Shown here piece by piece: positions 1 through 9,373 of a stretch of 43,773 nt of DNA (the stretch's first letter is position 1; each line of letters begins with the position of its first letter). The DNA is from Mycoplasma testudinis ATCC 43263 (GTDB lineage Bacteria > Bacillota_I > Bacilli_A > Mycoplasmatales > Mycoplasmoidaceae): contig NZ_JHXT01000013.1 in NCBI RefSeq assembly GCF_000687795.1, forward strand, positions 1 through 43,773. The letters are read 5' to 3'. The position numbers and the translations under genes are program-made. A model generated the notes under the pieces. That model did no database searches. It saw only the letters and a list, made by a program, of their open reading frames with translations, and had not been told where the DNA came from.

Positions 1-1
1 C

Positions 2-304
2 AAAAACACGATTGTTAATAAAATAAAATCATTGATTGAATGAAAACAATATTTTATGATTCAAAAGAAGATGAAACATCAAACGGGAGGTCATTCGCTT
101 ATAAGAATATTACAACACGCTCAACTTTCGTCTGCCAAAAAATTAGACCAAAACTATCAAGTTGTGTATAATTTTTCAAATCAAAAAAGTAATATTATAG
201 AAACAGAAACTATAACTTATAAAAGTGGATCAAAGGGATTGCTAAAAACAAAAATGTTAGAGGGATATTTCATCAATTATTCCTTAGATAATACAATTCA
301 CTAA
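2..304 (+). CDS. C-terminal part of an unidentified protein (cut by window edge)
   Basis: The frame is open from the first complete codon at base 2 to a TAA at 302-304, reading a TGA at 41-43 as Trp, so the true start lies outside the window and the ATG at 56 is probably internal. About 100 residues are visible. They are basic and polar, with no signal peptide, membrane segment or catalytic motif that I recognise. The next gene is a DUF31/MIP-type protease on the same strand. In several mycoplasmas an immunoglobulin-binding partner (MIB) sits upstream of such a protease, so this could be the end of a MIB-like gene, but nothing in the visible residues shows it. No clear terminator follows. Confidence 0.6.
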
Positions 305-393
305 CTGTTCTTCTACCACCTATTTATTTTATGAAACCTTTAATAAACAAATCGTGTGACTTCCATTATATCTATAAAAAATTTATAATAAAG

Positions 394-429
394 TATCAAT
401 ACAATTGGTTTTATAGCAATTGATTGATA
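394..429. promoter_or_regulatory. Inverted repeat over the -35 region of the protease lipoprotein gene
   Basis: TATCAAT(A)CAATTG at 394-407 pairs with CAATTGATTGATA at 417-429: 13 bp with one bulged A and a 9-nt centre. It ends 4 bp before the TATAAT at 434-439, so it covers where a -35 element would lie. No T-run follows, which argues against a terminator. Repressor operator is an inference. Confidence 0.45.
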
Positions 430-433
430 CACC

Positions 434-439
434 TATAAT
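434..439 (+). promoter_or_regulatory. -10 element TATAAT of the protease lipoprotein gene
   Basis: A consensus TATAAT lies about 48 bp before the ATG at 487. An AAAGGAA Shine-Dalgarno sequence at 472-478 sits about 8 nt before that ATG. No good -35 hexamer is visible; an inverted repeat occupies the position. Confidence 0.55.
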
Positions 440-486
440 TTCTCAAATTACAAATTTAACTTCTCCATAAGAAAGGAATTTCATTT

Positions 487-3394
487 ATGGCTTTAGAAAA
501 AAACAGAAGAACAACAAAACATAGGAAGTATATTTCTTTTGCTCTTTCTATGGTTAGTTTTGCAGCGGTCACAGTTTTAGCTGCAAGTTGTGCAGCTGCA
601 TCTAATCAATCCTCTACCCCCCCCCTCAAATTCGGACGTAAGCAAACCAGGAACAGGTTCAAACAATATTTCTAATACAGAAAACAAACCTGATGGTTCC
701 TCAAATCTTCCAGATAAATCAGCTACAAATCAGCCCTCTCAAGAAGGCCCAGAAACCCCTACATCTCCAGCAAATCCATCAGCCGATTCGCCCAAACTAG
801 ATAGTCAAGAATATCGAAATCTATCTTCAACTGATTTAACATTGCACTCTGGGTATGATAATAGTGATAAAACAAAATTGTTAACAGGTGACCAACCCGG
901 TAATAATAAAAAATATAACGCTGGTGTTGATCAATGAACCAAACAAACCAATGCTATTTCTGGAAGCATTAATGCTTTAGATTTCTTAAAATCTAATCCA
1001 ATAATTAACGCACCAGAATATAATCCCAATAACAACACGTTTGATTTGGCAGTTGAACAACGGAATTATATTTTGAAACACGATCAAACTATTAATCCAA
1101 ATACACAACCATATTTGCAAAATTATAATTTTTGATATAACTACAAAATTAGTAGCACCCGTGACATGGATGGGATTAACAATTCTAATATTAATGCATT
1201 AGCTAAAGCTCCTCAGCCAGCAGTTTTACCTAGTGATCTTGATAATCGTGTTGTTTCAATGGACCAAAGTCCATTAAAGTTCAATATGGAAGCATTAACC
1301 TACTTGGTTGAACATAACGAAATGGGCCAAAATCCCGAAATGTTTGCTTGAAAACTAATCACCTTAAGTGACCAAGTGCGGTTGAATAAAAAATCTGTCG
1401 TCTCAGACCAAATTCCTATAGGGCAGATTGATTCTAAAACTACTGGGTTGTACCTTTTTGAAAACATTCCCTTAGGAATTCAATACATTCAGTTCTATAC
1501 TGATGACACTGGTGCAAATAATAAAGTGGGGACAATTAAAATTTATGTTGTTTATGGCACATCAGCCGATGATAATAATAAACAAGTTTTCGTTACAGAT
1601 TTAAACCCATCTAATAGTCATTTAAAAAAGAATGCTGATTACATTAAAGCCATTGGTGATAAGTCTTTTGCCATTCGTTGAAGTTATGGTGGATATGTCA
1701 ACGAAAACGATACAGCTAATGACGGGGTTAACACAACTTTTGGGCCGCATGCACAATTTATAAAGCAAACTGCCCAGGAATGAAATTCGCTATCTCCTAA
1801 TTTCCGAAATGGTCGTTTCAATAGTTATTGAAATGCTCCCAGGAATTTACAAAACGTTTCAACTGAAGGAGGAACCGGATGGCTTGTTGACCGGATTTTA
1901 ACAACTTCTGACGAACAAGCCCATCCTGAAAAACCCCAAAATACCTACTCGTTTATTGTTGCCACTAACAAGCATGTTGTCGATATTGCTAGATTAGCTG
2001 GATCGCGAGGTATTTTAACTGGGTTTGGTTCGGACCCAGAAAATTACGCTTTCCCATCTATTATCGGCGCTAGTGATACAGCCAACCGTGATCAAAAAGC
2101 AGTAAATGGAGAAGCCAGTTGAATGGCTAATTCTGGTTTTGACTTCTTTGAATGAAATCACTTCAGTCCAAAAAATGATGATTATAATCAAGTTGCTTCG
2201 ATTCCTGCAAGTATCATTGATAGTCAACAAACGGCTGACAAAGGTATTTATGACTCCCAACTCTTACCATTTCGCTCAACCGACTGAAAGCCAGTGACAA
2301 ACATCGATGAGCCCTACATTAAAAACGTTCCAAATGCCCAATTCCGACTAGGTCAATTTGATACAACTAATACCGCTTTTAATTTTAGTGATACAAGCCC
2401 AACTTGATTAGTCAAATCTCGAAAAAACTTTGTTCAAAGTATTCTTTATGCTCCATCTGTGACGGTTGGTCATATTGCCAAAAATGATAGTGACGAAGGG
2501 AATATTTATATCGGCGGAGGAATCCATCGGGAAAGCGATGCCGGCAACTATACCAATGAATTACTAGGTCCTGACGTGATCCTCATGAAGATGAATTTTA
2601 GTGCTCAAGACTTAGAAGCCCGTTGACCATCTCTACTAACAGAATTACATCAGTCAGGATCCAACCAGGCTAAATTTTTTGGTAATGCTTTAAACGGAAA
2701 TTCACGCAAAGCAACCATGAAAAATGGTCAAGAATACATCCAACCTCGAACGGATGAAAGAACAACCACTTATCTAGCGGGCTATCCAGGCGCAGATAGT
2801 TCTGAACAAGTATTTAACTGGTACACTGCTCAAACTTCAGCGACTTATTCACTCAATCCTGATTATTCAACTGGTGGATTTACTAATGATCGTCGCTCGT
2901 TTTTAAATCAATGAAGTCAAACATTATGGGATAAATGATATAAAGAATTTGCCGAAGGTGGCAGCCGCAATTCACCGAATTTTAGTGCCTTAGGTTATCC
3001 ATCCAACTTACCAATTAGTAAATTAGTTTCTGGACCGGATTTAGGAATGTATCAAGTCACCATTACTGGTGCAACTTCAACATATTTATCAGGCGAAGCA
3101 GTATCACCTGGTTTTTCGGGAACAATGGCAATCGATGCCAACTTCAACAACTGAGGGATCATCTATGCACGCACTCAAACAAGAGGCGGATTGCATACAA
3201 CCGTGGCTAATTTTATTAACCAAGATCCTTACGCTCGCTCAAATGTCTTAAATGTCAATAATCCAAATAATGGCGTGCGACCAGATCTTCGCCTAGAATT
3301 ACAAGCAATTCTCAAAAATCCAAATGCCTATTTACAAATTGAACCAGCAGCTGCGCCAATTTACACTTTAAATTTGAACCCTAAAATGCTTTAA
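487..3394 (+). CDS. Phase-variable DUF31/MIP-family serine protease lipoprotein (OFF at this tract length)
   Basis: Two frames join at a run of nine C (617-625). The first, from ATG 487, encodes a basic start, a hydrophobic segment and the lipobox VTVLAASC, then hits TAA at 673-675 (62 residues). The second runs without a break to TAA at 3392-3394. Removing one C, or adding two, fuses them into a 968-residue lipoprotein. Residues below are numbered for that fused form. It has a Ser/Pro/Asn-rich linker, then DUF31 (PF01732-like) features of mycoplasma immunoglobulin proteases and MG067-type lipoproteins: GTGWLVD, ATNKHVV with His496, GPDVILMKMNF with Asp696 and SPGFSGTMAID with Ser877. The His-Asp-Ser order is that of trypsin-like proteases. 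The product would be displayed on the cell surface. Its substrate is unknown; immunoglobulin is a guess from the family. A single-base sequencing error in the tract cannot be excluded. Confidence 0.8.
617..625 (+). repeat. Poly-C tract (C9), likely slipped-strand phase-variation switch
   Basis: Nine consecutive C in very AT-rich DNA, about 14 codons after the lipobox Cys codon. C8 or C11 joins the signal peptide to the long downstream frame; C9, as here, ends translation at 675. Intragenic homopolymers that switch surface lipoproteins are well known in mycoplasmas. Confidence 0.8.
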
Positions 3395-3704
3395 AATAAC
3401 AATTAGCTATTAGAATTAGCAGTTTTAAATAAAAAATCGTATAAATATTCAACAACAATAGTTCTTTTACATTTAAAGGTTTTTACAAGGAATGCCGTTT
3501 AAGGTTTTTCTAGTATTATGACGCACAAATCAGGATCTCTGGTCTTGTTTAATTTAATAATGCGAAAAGGATTCTAATTATTAGCATTCGTACAATGCAT
3601 TTCATATGCAGGTTTCATTTTATGTTTCCAAACAAATCATAAAAGAAATCAAGCCTTTTGTTTAGCACTTGGATACTAAATTTGCACTTGAAATTTATGT
3701 TTCA
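3395..3704. other. Non-coding stretch after the protease gene
   Basis: About 310 bases with stop codons in all frames. I see no tRNA, clear promoter or repeat, apart from a small inverted repeat near 3410-3430. It ends at the shared terminator. Confidence 0.5.
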
Positions 3705-3734
3705 AAAAATCATAAGATTCGTCTTATGATTTTT
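3705..3734. terminator. Bidirectional terminator between protease gene and hugZ
   Basis: AAAAATCATAAGA at 3705-3717 pairs perfectly with TCTTATGATTTTT at 3722-3734 around a TTCG loop. It is flanked by A-runs on the left and T-runs on the right, so it can stop transcripts from both convergent genes. Confidence 0.85.
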
Positions 3735-3751
3735 TTATTGTTTTTATGGTT

Positions 3752-4501
3752 TTATTGTTTTTCGTAACGGTGGGGGTTTCCGCGTAGATGTTCTTTAATT
3801 GTCAAATCAGAATTGACATCATACGCTTGCCCAAACCCTTTAACAAATCTTCCCGAATCTAAAATCAGTTCCACTAAATGAAAATCTTGCATTTTGCCAA
3901 TTTGAGAAACACCACCATGGCTTCCAATTTTATGGGCAACCGAAGCAAATATCTTATGTTTTTGTTCTAACGAATCAATGAATTTAGCTCTTGCTTTAAA
4001 AGTTGCTTTAACCCGTGCAATTGGCCGCGCTGCAGCTTCTTCACTTTGTAATCACATCACTTTAAGCTTATCAGGGTTTTGTTTTAAAGCTTGGTAATGG
4101 TCTGCAACTTCGCTGATATAAATATAAAATTTGTGATTACTTCGAATTAATAAAGCTGATGATAATCCTGGTTCGCCATCTAATAAAGTTCCTAAAATAA
4201 CTGAATTACCTTGATCTAAAAAATCTTTTAAATCTTTTTCCACTTGTTTTAGATCAAATCCTGCGCTAGCATTTTTAAACATTTCAATAAAGGTATTTTT
4301 AAAATCTTGTAAAGAATTTAGCTTCGTTGGAAATGGAATTAAAATGTGTTTGTGTTCATCAATCAAAATATCTAAATTTTCTAAATCGTAGTCGTGTAAC
4401 TTGATTGTCTTATAAGCTTCTCCAATATGCTTTTGATAGATTGCTATCAAAGCATCTAAATGGTCTTCGTTAACATGGTTTATTGCAAAAGTCTTGTCCA
4501 T
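3752..4501 (-). CDS. hugZ: HugZ-family heme oxygenase
   Basis: Predicted 249-residue protein of the HugZ family (split-barrel, FMN-binding-like fold), which opens the heme ring and releases iron. The N-terminal segment contains VNEDHLDAL, like the HMHNEDH region of HugZ/DUF2470. The core has YIYISEVADHYQALKQNP. The C-terminal part has MQDFHLVELILDSGRFVKGF, GQAYD and a closing GNPHRYEKQ. Helicobacter pylori HugZ, as I recall it, has near-identical blocks and is about 250 residues long; its C-terminal-loop His245 ligates heme iron, and His244 here falls at the matching place. The gene stands alone between two terminators, with a hairpin in its leader. Heme degradation is unusual in mollicutes; iron release or heme detoxification in a host is a plausible role. 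A flavin-binding relative without heme activity is the main alternative. Confidence 0.85.
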
Positions 4502-4548
4502 ATTTTATGTGTCCTTAGTATGGGTTTATAACTGTCAAGATAAAAAAA

Positions 4549-4590
4549 GTCAAAAGTCACCCTAGAACGAATTCTATCTGACATTTTGAC
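4549..4590 (-). promoter_or_regulatory. Leader hairpin/inverted repeat upstream of hugZ
   Basis: GTCAAAAGTCA (4549-4559) faces TGACATTTTGAC (4579-4590), with one bulged base. Inside is a second stem, TAGAA/TTCTA, closed by CGAA. It lies 48 bases before the hugZ ATG and after a TATAAT on the minus strand at 4606-4611, so it should be in the 5' leader. Operator or RNA control element is an inference. Confidence 0.4.
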
Positions 4591-4605
4591 TCTATCATTG
4601 CAACA

Positions 4606-4611
4606 ATTATA
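4606..4611 (-). promoter_or_regulatory. Putative -10 element for hugZ
   Basis: TATAAT on the minus strand, about 105 bases before the hugZ ATG. No convincing -35 is visible. Confidence 0.35.
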
Positions 4612-4653
4612 ATTAATTTTTGACTTTCAGGTAATAAAACTGAAAATTATAAT

Positions 4654-4689
4654 AAAAAAACAACAAACGCTTGACAACAAGCGCTTGTT
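4654..4689 (-). terminator. Terminator of gapN
   Basis: AACAAACGCTTG (4662-4673) pairs with CAAGCGCTTGTT (4678-4689) with one mismatch and a 4-base loop. On the minus strand it is followed by a run of seven T. Confidence 0.75.
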
Positions 4690-4721
4690 CATTTCTTTAT
4701 ACGATTTTTAGCAGCAAAGTT

Positions 4722-6221
4722 TTATTTATTAACAATAAAACCTTTATAACGGGTTAAAGATATTAAAGCGTCGCGAATTCCTTGAACTCCAACACCAGAG
4801 TTTTTAACTCCTAGAAAAGGAAAAATATCAGGACCGCGAGAAGATGAACGATTTAAATTGACTGTACCAACCTCTAATAAAGGAACGATTCTTTTTGCTC
4901 GTTCTTCATTTTCGGTAAAGATTGATCCTTGTAATCCGTATTCTGAAGCATTAGCAATACGAATGGCGTCAGCTTCATCTTCAACTTCAATAATTGGTAA
5001 AACAGGGCCAAATGGTTCTTCTCAAGCAATTCTCATATCTTCAGTAACATCACCAATCAATGTTGCTTGAATTCAATTCCGTTCGCATTTTCCCCCAACC
5101 AAAATTTTGGCACCTTTATTTTTAGCATCTTCAACTAATTCCATAATGTATTTAGCTGATGGTTCATCAACTACAGGAACAATTCCGGGATTATCTTTAG
5201 GATTACCTAGTTCTAATTTGGAAACTTCTCTAGTTAAAATTTCAGTTAATTGTTTAGCCACCTTTTTAACTACTAGGATTCGTTTAATCGCCGTACAACG
5301 TTGACCTGAATAACTAAACGCACCTTTAATCAATTCTTTTGCGGTTTTTTCTAAATTAGCATCTTCTAAAACAATTGCCGCATCTTTCCCGCCAAGTTCC
5401 AAAAAGACATTTCCACTTGGTGTCATTTTTAAAAGTTCTAAGCCAATTTTAGTACTTCCAGTAAATGAAATTGCTGATAAATATTTATTTGTATTTAATG
5501 CATCACCAATTTTACTTCCTCGGCCAACCACGCATTGATATACGCCAACCGGAATTCCTGCAGCTACTAATAATTCTGAAAAACGAATTCCAATTACTGA
5601 ACCTTGAGTTGAGGGTTTAAAGACAACCGTATTTCCGGCCATTAAAGCTGGCGCAATTTTTCCAATGGCTGTATTAATCGGATAATTGAATGGAGCGATA
5701 CATAAAACAACGCCTAAAGGCTCGCGGAAGAAATAACCAGTTTTCCCTTTTACGCCATTTACAGTTTCATCAATTACCAAAGGGTTTTTTACTAAATCTT
5801 CATAAACTTTAACCGTATCGCGAATGTATTCTACAGTGCGTTCAACTTCAACTAAGGATTCTTTATAAGCCTTCGCAATTTGATTAACCATTAGCCTGGT
5901 TATTTGTTCTCTATTCAATTCCAACAAATCAGCAAATTTTAAAAGGATTTTTGCACGTTCATTTAACGTTGTTTTAGATCATGTTTTGAAAGCCTGAGCA
6001 GCACTAGCATAAGCACGATCAACGTCTTTTAGTGACATCCCATAGAATGAACCGCAAGCTTCTAAATCAATGGGAGATTTAATTCCGATTAGCTCATCAG
6101 ATACAACTGGTTTGTTATCAATTAATCCAGCTGCTTTTTCATAAGGGATTGTTAAATCCATACATTCGGGAATACAACTTGCACAGTCATTTTCTTTACA
6201 CTTAATCATTTTGTTTTTCAT
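4722..6221 (-). CDS. gapN: NADP-dependent non-phosphorylating glyceraldehyde-3-phosphate dehydrogenase
   Basis: Predicted 499-residue aldehyde dehydrogenase. GapN oxidises glyceraldehyde-3-phosphate straight to 3-phosphoglycerate and yields NADPH, bypassing Gap and Pgk (both also in this window) and the ATP step. Seen: Rossmann-region IAPFNYPINTAIGKIAPAL, FTGSTKIG, catalytic-Glu motif LELGGKDAA, nucleophile motif SGQRCTAIKR with Cys309, and EEPFGPVLPI near the C-terminus. These resemble streptococcal GapN (about 475 residues). Odd: the first 20 residues hold four cysteines (C8, C13, C16, C20; C-x4-C-x2-C-x3-C), absent from the streptococcal enzyme as I remember it. The start is supported by an AGGAG site just upstream. 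The gene stands alone, with a palindrome in its leader. Confidence 0.88.
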
Positions 6222-6245
6222 AGTCTTCTCCTAGATTGGCAATTG

Positions 6246-6257
6246 GCAAATATTTGC
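6246..6257. promoter_or_regulatory. Palindrome GCAAATATTTGC in the gapN leader
   Basis: A perfect 12-bp palindrome 25-36 bases before the gapN ATG, just upstream of the Shine-Dalgarno region and just downstream of a TATATAAAT stretch on the minus strand. The position fits an operator; the regulator is unknown. Confidence 0.35.
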
Positions 6258-6665
6258 AATAATTGTATTTATATAATTCTTTTTAGGTTTTCATGCTTTA
6301 CAAAACAAGGAATTTCATTGCATGATCTACAATCAGTAGTTGATTATACAAATAAGTTGTTAAGTGTAGTAAATTTAACTTAAAACAGAGTCGACAAAAG
6401 AGAATAAAAGGTGATAAAATCACAACACTAAATTGTTAAACAATAAAATTTATTTACTTTTTACTTTTTTGAAAAGCGCCGGCGTTAATCAAAGTAATAA
6501 AATAAATCATCCACATTCATGACTAAAGTTTTTGAAATTAATTTCACGAATAATTAGCATTATTTGGGACATCAGCAAAAAAAGAAAAAAAAGCGTATAT
6601 TATTTTTAACTAAAATTTATTTTTTGAATCCGCGCGAGGGATTCGGGGGATATATAAACTAAATT

Positions 6666-6711
6666 AAAAAACGGCTTTATTAGTCGCTTTATCACGAATA
6701 AATTACAGCCG
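6666..6711 (-). terminator. Terminator of the second lipoprotein gene
   Basis: On the minus strand CGGCT...AGCCG (6707-6711 with 6672-6676) closes a hairpin with partly paired AT-rich inner arms and is followed by six T. Confidence 0.65.
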
Positions 6712-6756
6712 CATAATAATTAATCTAAATATTTGCTTTTTTTGCAAACTGCATTA

Positions 6757-7977
6757 TTAACTTGGCGTAGGTGCTGCAGCAAAACCTGTATAAGTCATAA
6801 CTAGTGAGTTTTTTGTTTGATCAACTAAAGGTAAACCAGTTGTAGCATCATATTTAATTGTTGGATTTGATTTTTTAACTAAATCAAATCCGACTTTTGC
6901 TTCAGTCCCAGTTCATGAATTTGGGATATAAGCAGCTGTCAAAGTATATAATCTTTGTAAATCACGACGTAAGCTGACAGCATCACGAGTTGAAACCACA
7001 TCATTAAATGACTCCAAATTTACAATAGTGGTTGGACTCGGAGGATTCACTTTTGTTTGTCTTGTAGTTGTAGCTACTCCAATTCCTGTAGTGAAATAAC
7101 TGATAATTGCAGATGCTTCGTTCGCGTTTGTTTTTAATCCACTAAGTGTAAATGATTTAGAAACTTGATCAATTTGGAACATATTAGTTTCTGGATTAAA
7201 GTATTCTTTTTGGTTTTGGTTAATTCTAATTACAGCAATAGTCAAACTTAATATACCATTGTCATTAGTTTCGCTGTTATCAGTTGCTGATAGTTCAACT
7301 TCTAATCCAACAGGAACGCTTAAAGCATCAGCTTGTGAAACATATGAATTAAATTTGCTTAATGAAGTATTCAAATTTAAATCAATGGCAGCATCAGCTT
7401 GCGTTGCATCGTCTCTAATTTCAGCAACTGGAGTTGTATTATTTGAACGTACTACCTGGTAATTTGCTTTGACAGATGCAAAGAAATCTTTTGCTATATC
7501 TACTTGGGTTTTAAAACCAGTAATCGTGATTGTTTGACCAGCATTAATTAAAGTTACACTTTGACCAACACGATTAAAATACTGAAATTGTTCTCCATCG
7601 TTTTTAGATAAAACGAGATGGAAACTTAAATCTCCTTTTACATCATCAAAATTTCTTTGCAAAACAAGAACGTTATATCCGCTAGGAACATCTGGTAATT
7701 TTTTAGCATCAGATAATAAAGCACCTAGCGCTGCAAAATTTTCAGGATTATTTAAAGATGATGCAAGGCTATCAGAATTGTTGGATGAAACCAAATAACC
7801 ACTAGTTCCTAATTGGGAATAAAAATTTGCAGCACTTTGGTCTTCTGGTAATGGGGGTAATGTCTTTTCACTAAATACTAATTGTGCTTGTGAACAAGCA
7901 GCCACAACTGCACCGATAACAGGAAAACTAACTCCCAAAATCGATCCAAGTCAAATTTTAGTTCGTCGGTTTTTCAT
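6757..7977 (-). CDS. Surface lipoprotein with two Lipoprotein_17-like repeats
   Basis: Predicted 406-residue prolipoprotein. The N-terminus is basic (MKNRRTK), followed by a hydrophobic segment and the lipobox VVAACS, so it should be lipid-anchored outside the cell. Two related modules follow: one with VPSGYNVLVLQRNFDDVKGD and TITITGFKTQ, another with VPVGLEVELSATDNSE and SFTLSGLKTN. This pattern (Leu/Val-Pro-x-Gly start, short strands, closing S/T-G-F/L) matches the mycoplasma lipoprotein-associated domain Lipoprotein_17 (PF04200). The start is fixed by GAGGG 7 bases before ATG 7977. No enzymatic motif is seen; function unknown, probably adhesion or antigenic. It lies 113 bases after the YitT gene and ends in its own terminator. 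Confidence 0.8.
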
Positions 7978-8090
7978 TATTGGTCCCTCATTTATGATTA
8001 AACAAAATTTCTTTACAAGTTTCTGTTGTCTTTCAAGTATAAAATAATAAATTTAATTCTACAGGTTCAGACGTTACGATAATACAAAAA

Positions 8091-9305
8091 CTATGTATCT
8101 TTTTTAGGAAAACTAATATAACCATCTACTTTTTTTAACAAACTAACTACAAATAAAGCATTTTCATCATAATGTCTGACTAATTGAAGTAGTTCAGCAG
8201 ACTCAATAAACATGCAATTAGTTAATAAGATTTTTTGTGGCTTTTTAGAATAAGCACCTTTAACTTCATCGATGCTTAATGCGTATGGTTTTTCTTCTGC
8301 GATTAAAGCATCACAGATTTGTTCAGCCTTTGAAGAATAAACTTCCACACGGGCCATTTGAGCTTTCGGAAATAAAATATTTAAAACCAAACTTAATAAA
8401 ATATTCGTCAAAAATGAAGACAAAAAAGTTGGTGAAAAAAATAAAGTAGCACTTCATGGTTGAGTATTTACATTAACACGAATGTTATTAACGATGGATA
8501 GATTTGGGTTATTTACCATCTCTTGAATTCCCAAGCTGCCCGGAACAAATGAACCAATAATATAACCGATAACCAAAGAAATGATATTAATAATTGCCAA
8601 AGGTGCACCAAGATCTTTGTATCTAGTTTCACCATATCAAACTGCAGGGATATCTAAACCTCCAGTCGAACAATCAATGATTAACAACACAGCATAAACG
8701 ACTGCTTGAATGAAACCTCATAGAACCCCATATACAAAAATTGGAAAATGTTTTGGTGCATCGTGAATATAATTTCAAAAAACTAATTGAACATTATGAT
8801 CAATTAAAATTGGAACATCATTAAGAATCAAATTTCCCAAAATAAAGACATCTTCAATTCCGGGAATAAAAGCCAAAGCTAAACCACCTGCCGTTGCTAC
8901 AAAAATATATAAAGTTGATAACAAAGCGAAATTTTTTCCTATTTTATACCACCCAAAAATAACAAGCGGGATGTTGGCTAATAAATAAATCCCTCAAAAT
9001 AGAACGTTAAAAATTGCATACGATAATTGTGAGTTATTTGTGGCGTTGTAAATCGCATAGTAACTAATCCGACCAATCCCTTGAGAAATTGCACTTAAAC
9101 CAATATCATAAAGTCCAGTATTTTCGACTAATAAAACACCAAAAATGGCCGATACTAAACCAAGAAAAACAATTCAAGAAATTTGAATTGATCGTTTCTT
9201 GACTTGGTAGATTGAAGAGAATTTAAGAATTGAATTAGCAAGTCGCACGCGAACTGATCCGCCGTGAATTTTAACTGCTAGTTTTGCTTTTGCGTGTTTA
9301 GCCAT
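8091..9305 (-). CDS. YitT-family membrane protein (first paralogue)
   Basis: Predicted 404-residue integral membrane protein. It opens with a basic stretch (MAKHAKAKLAVK), then five to six hydrophobic segments, including VFLGLVSAIFGVLLVENTGL, NIPLVIF and GYIIGSFVPG. The motif CSTGGLDIPAVWYGETRYKD resembles the TGG-D signature of YitT/DUF161 proteins. The C-terminal soluble part (about residues 300-404) fits DUF2179: VEVYSSKAEQICDALI, TNCMFIESAELL, KKVDGYI. Family function is not established. It lies 68 bases downstream of a close paralogue, probably in the hisS-aspS transcript, so a tandem duplication is evident. The stop is TAG. Confidence 0.82.
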
Positions 9306-9373
9306 TTTGGAACATTAAAAAAATAATTTATTTGCTTTAAAAAGCTTACTTTGTTTTTGAATCAGCTTATTGT

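Larger units (their letters stand above)
6222..6756. other. 535-base non-coding region between gapN and the second lipoprotein gene
   Basis: No frame longer than a few dozen codons is open. It holds the gapN promoter region and palindrome, a GC-rich hairpin (GAATCC at 6626-6631 with GGATTC at 6639-6644, loop GCGCGAG) followed by five G, and the terminator at 6672-6711. I looked for tmRNA, RNase P RNA and SRP RNA signatures and saw none that I can support. Confidence 0.5.

Noticed and set aside
590-937. Separate gene starting at ATG 590
   Set aside because: It has no ribosome site or signal peptide and overlaps the lipobox region out of frame; it is the continuation of the lipoprotein after the poly-C tract.
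6222-6756. tmRNA, RNase P RNA or SRP RNA
   Set aside because: None of the conserved core sequences could be found on either strand.
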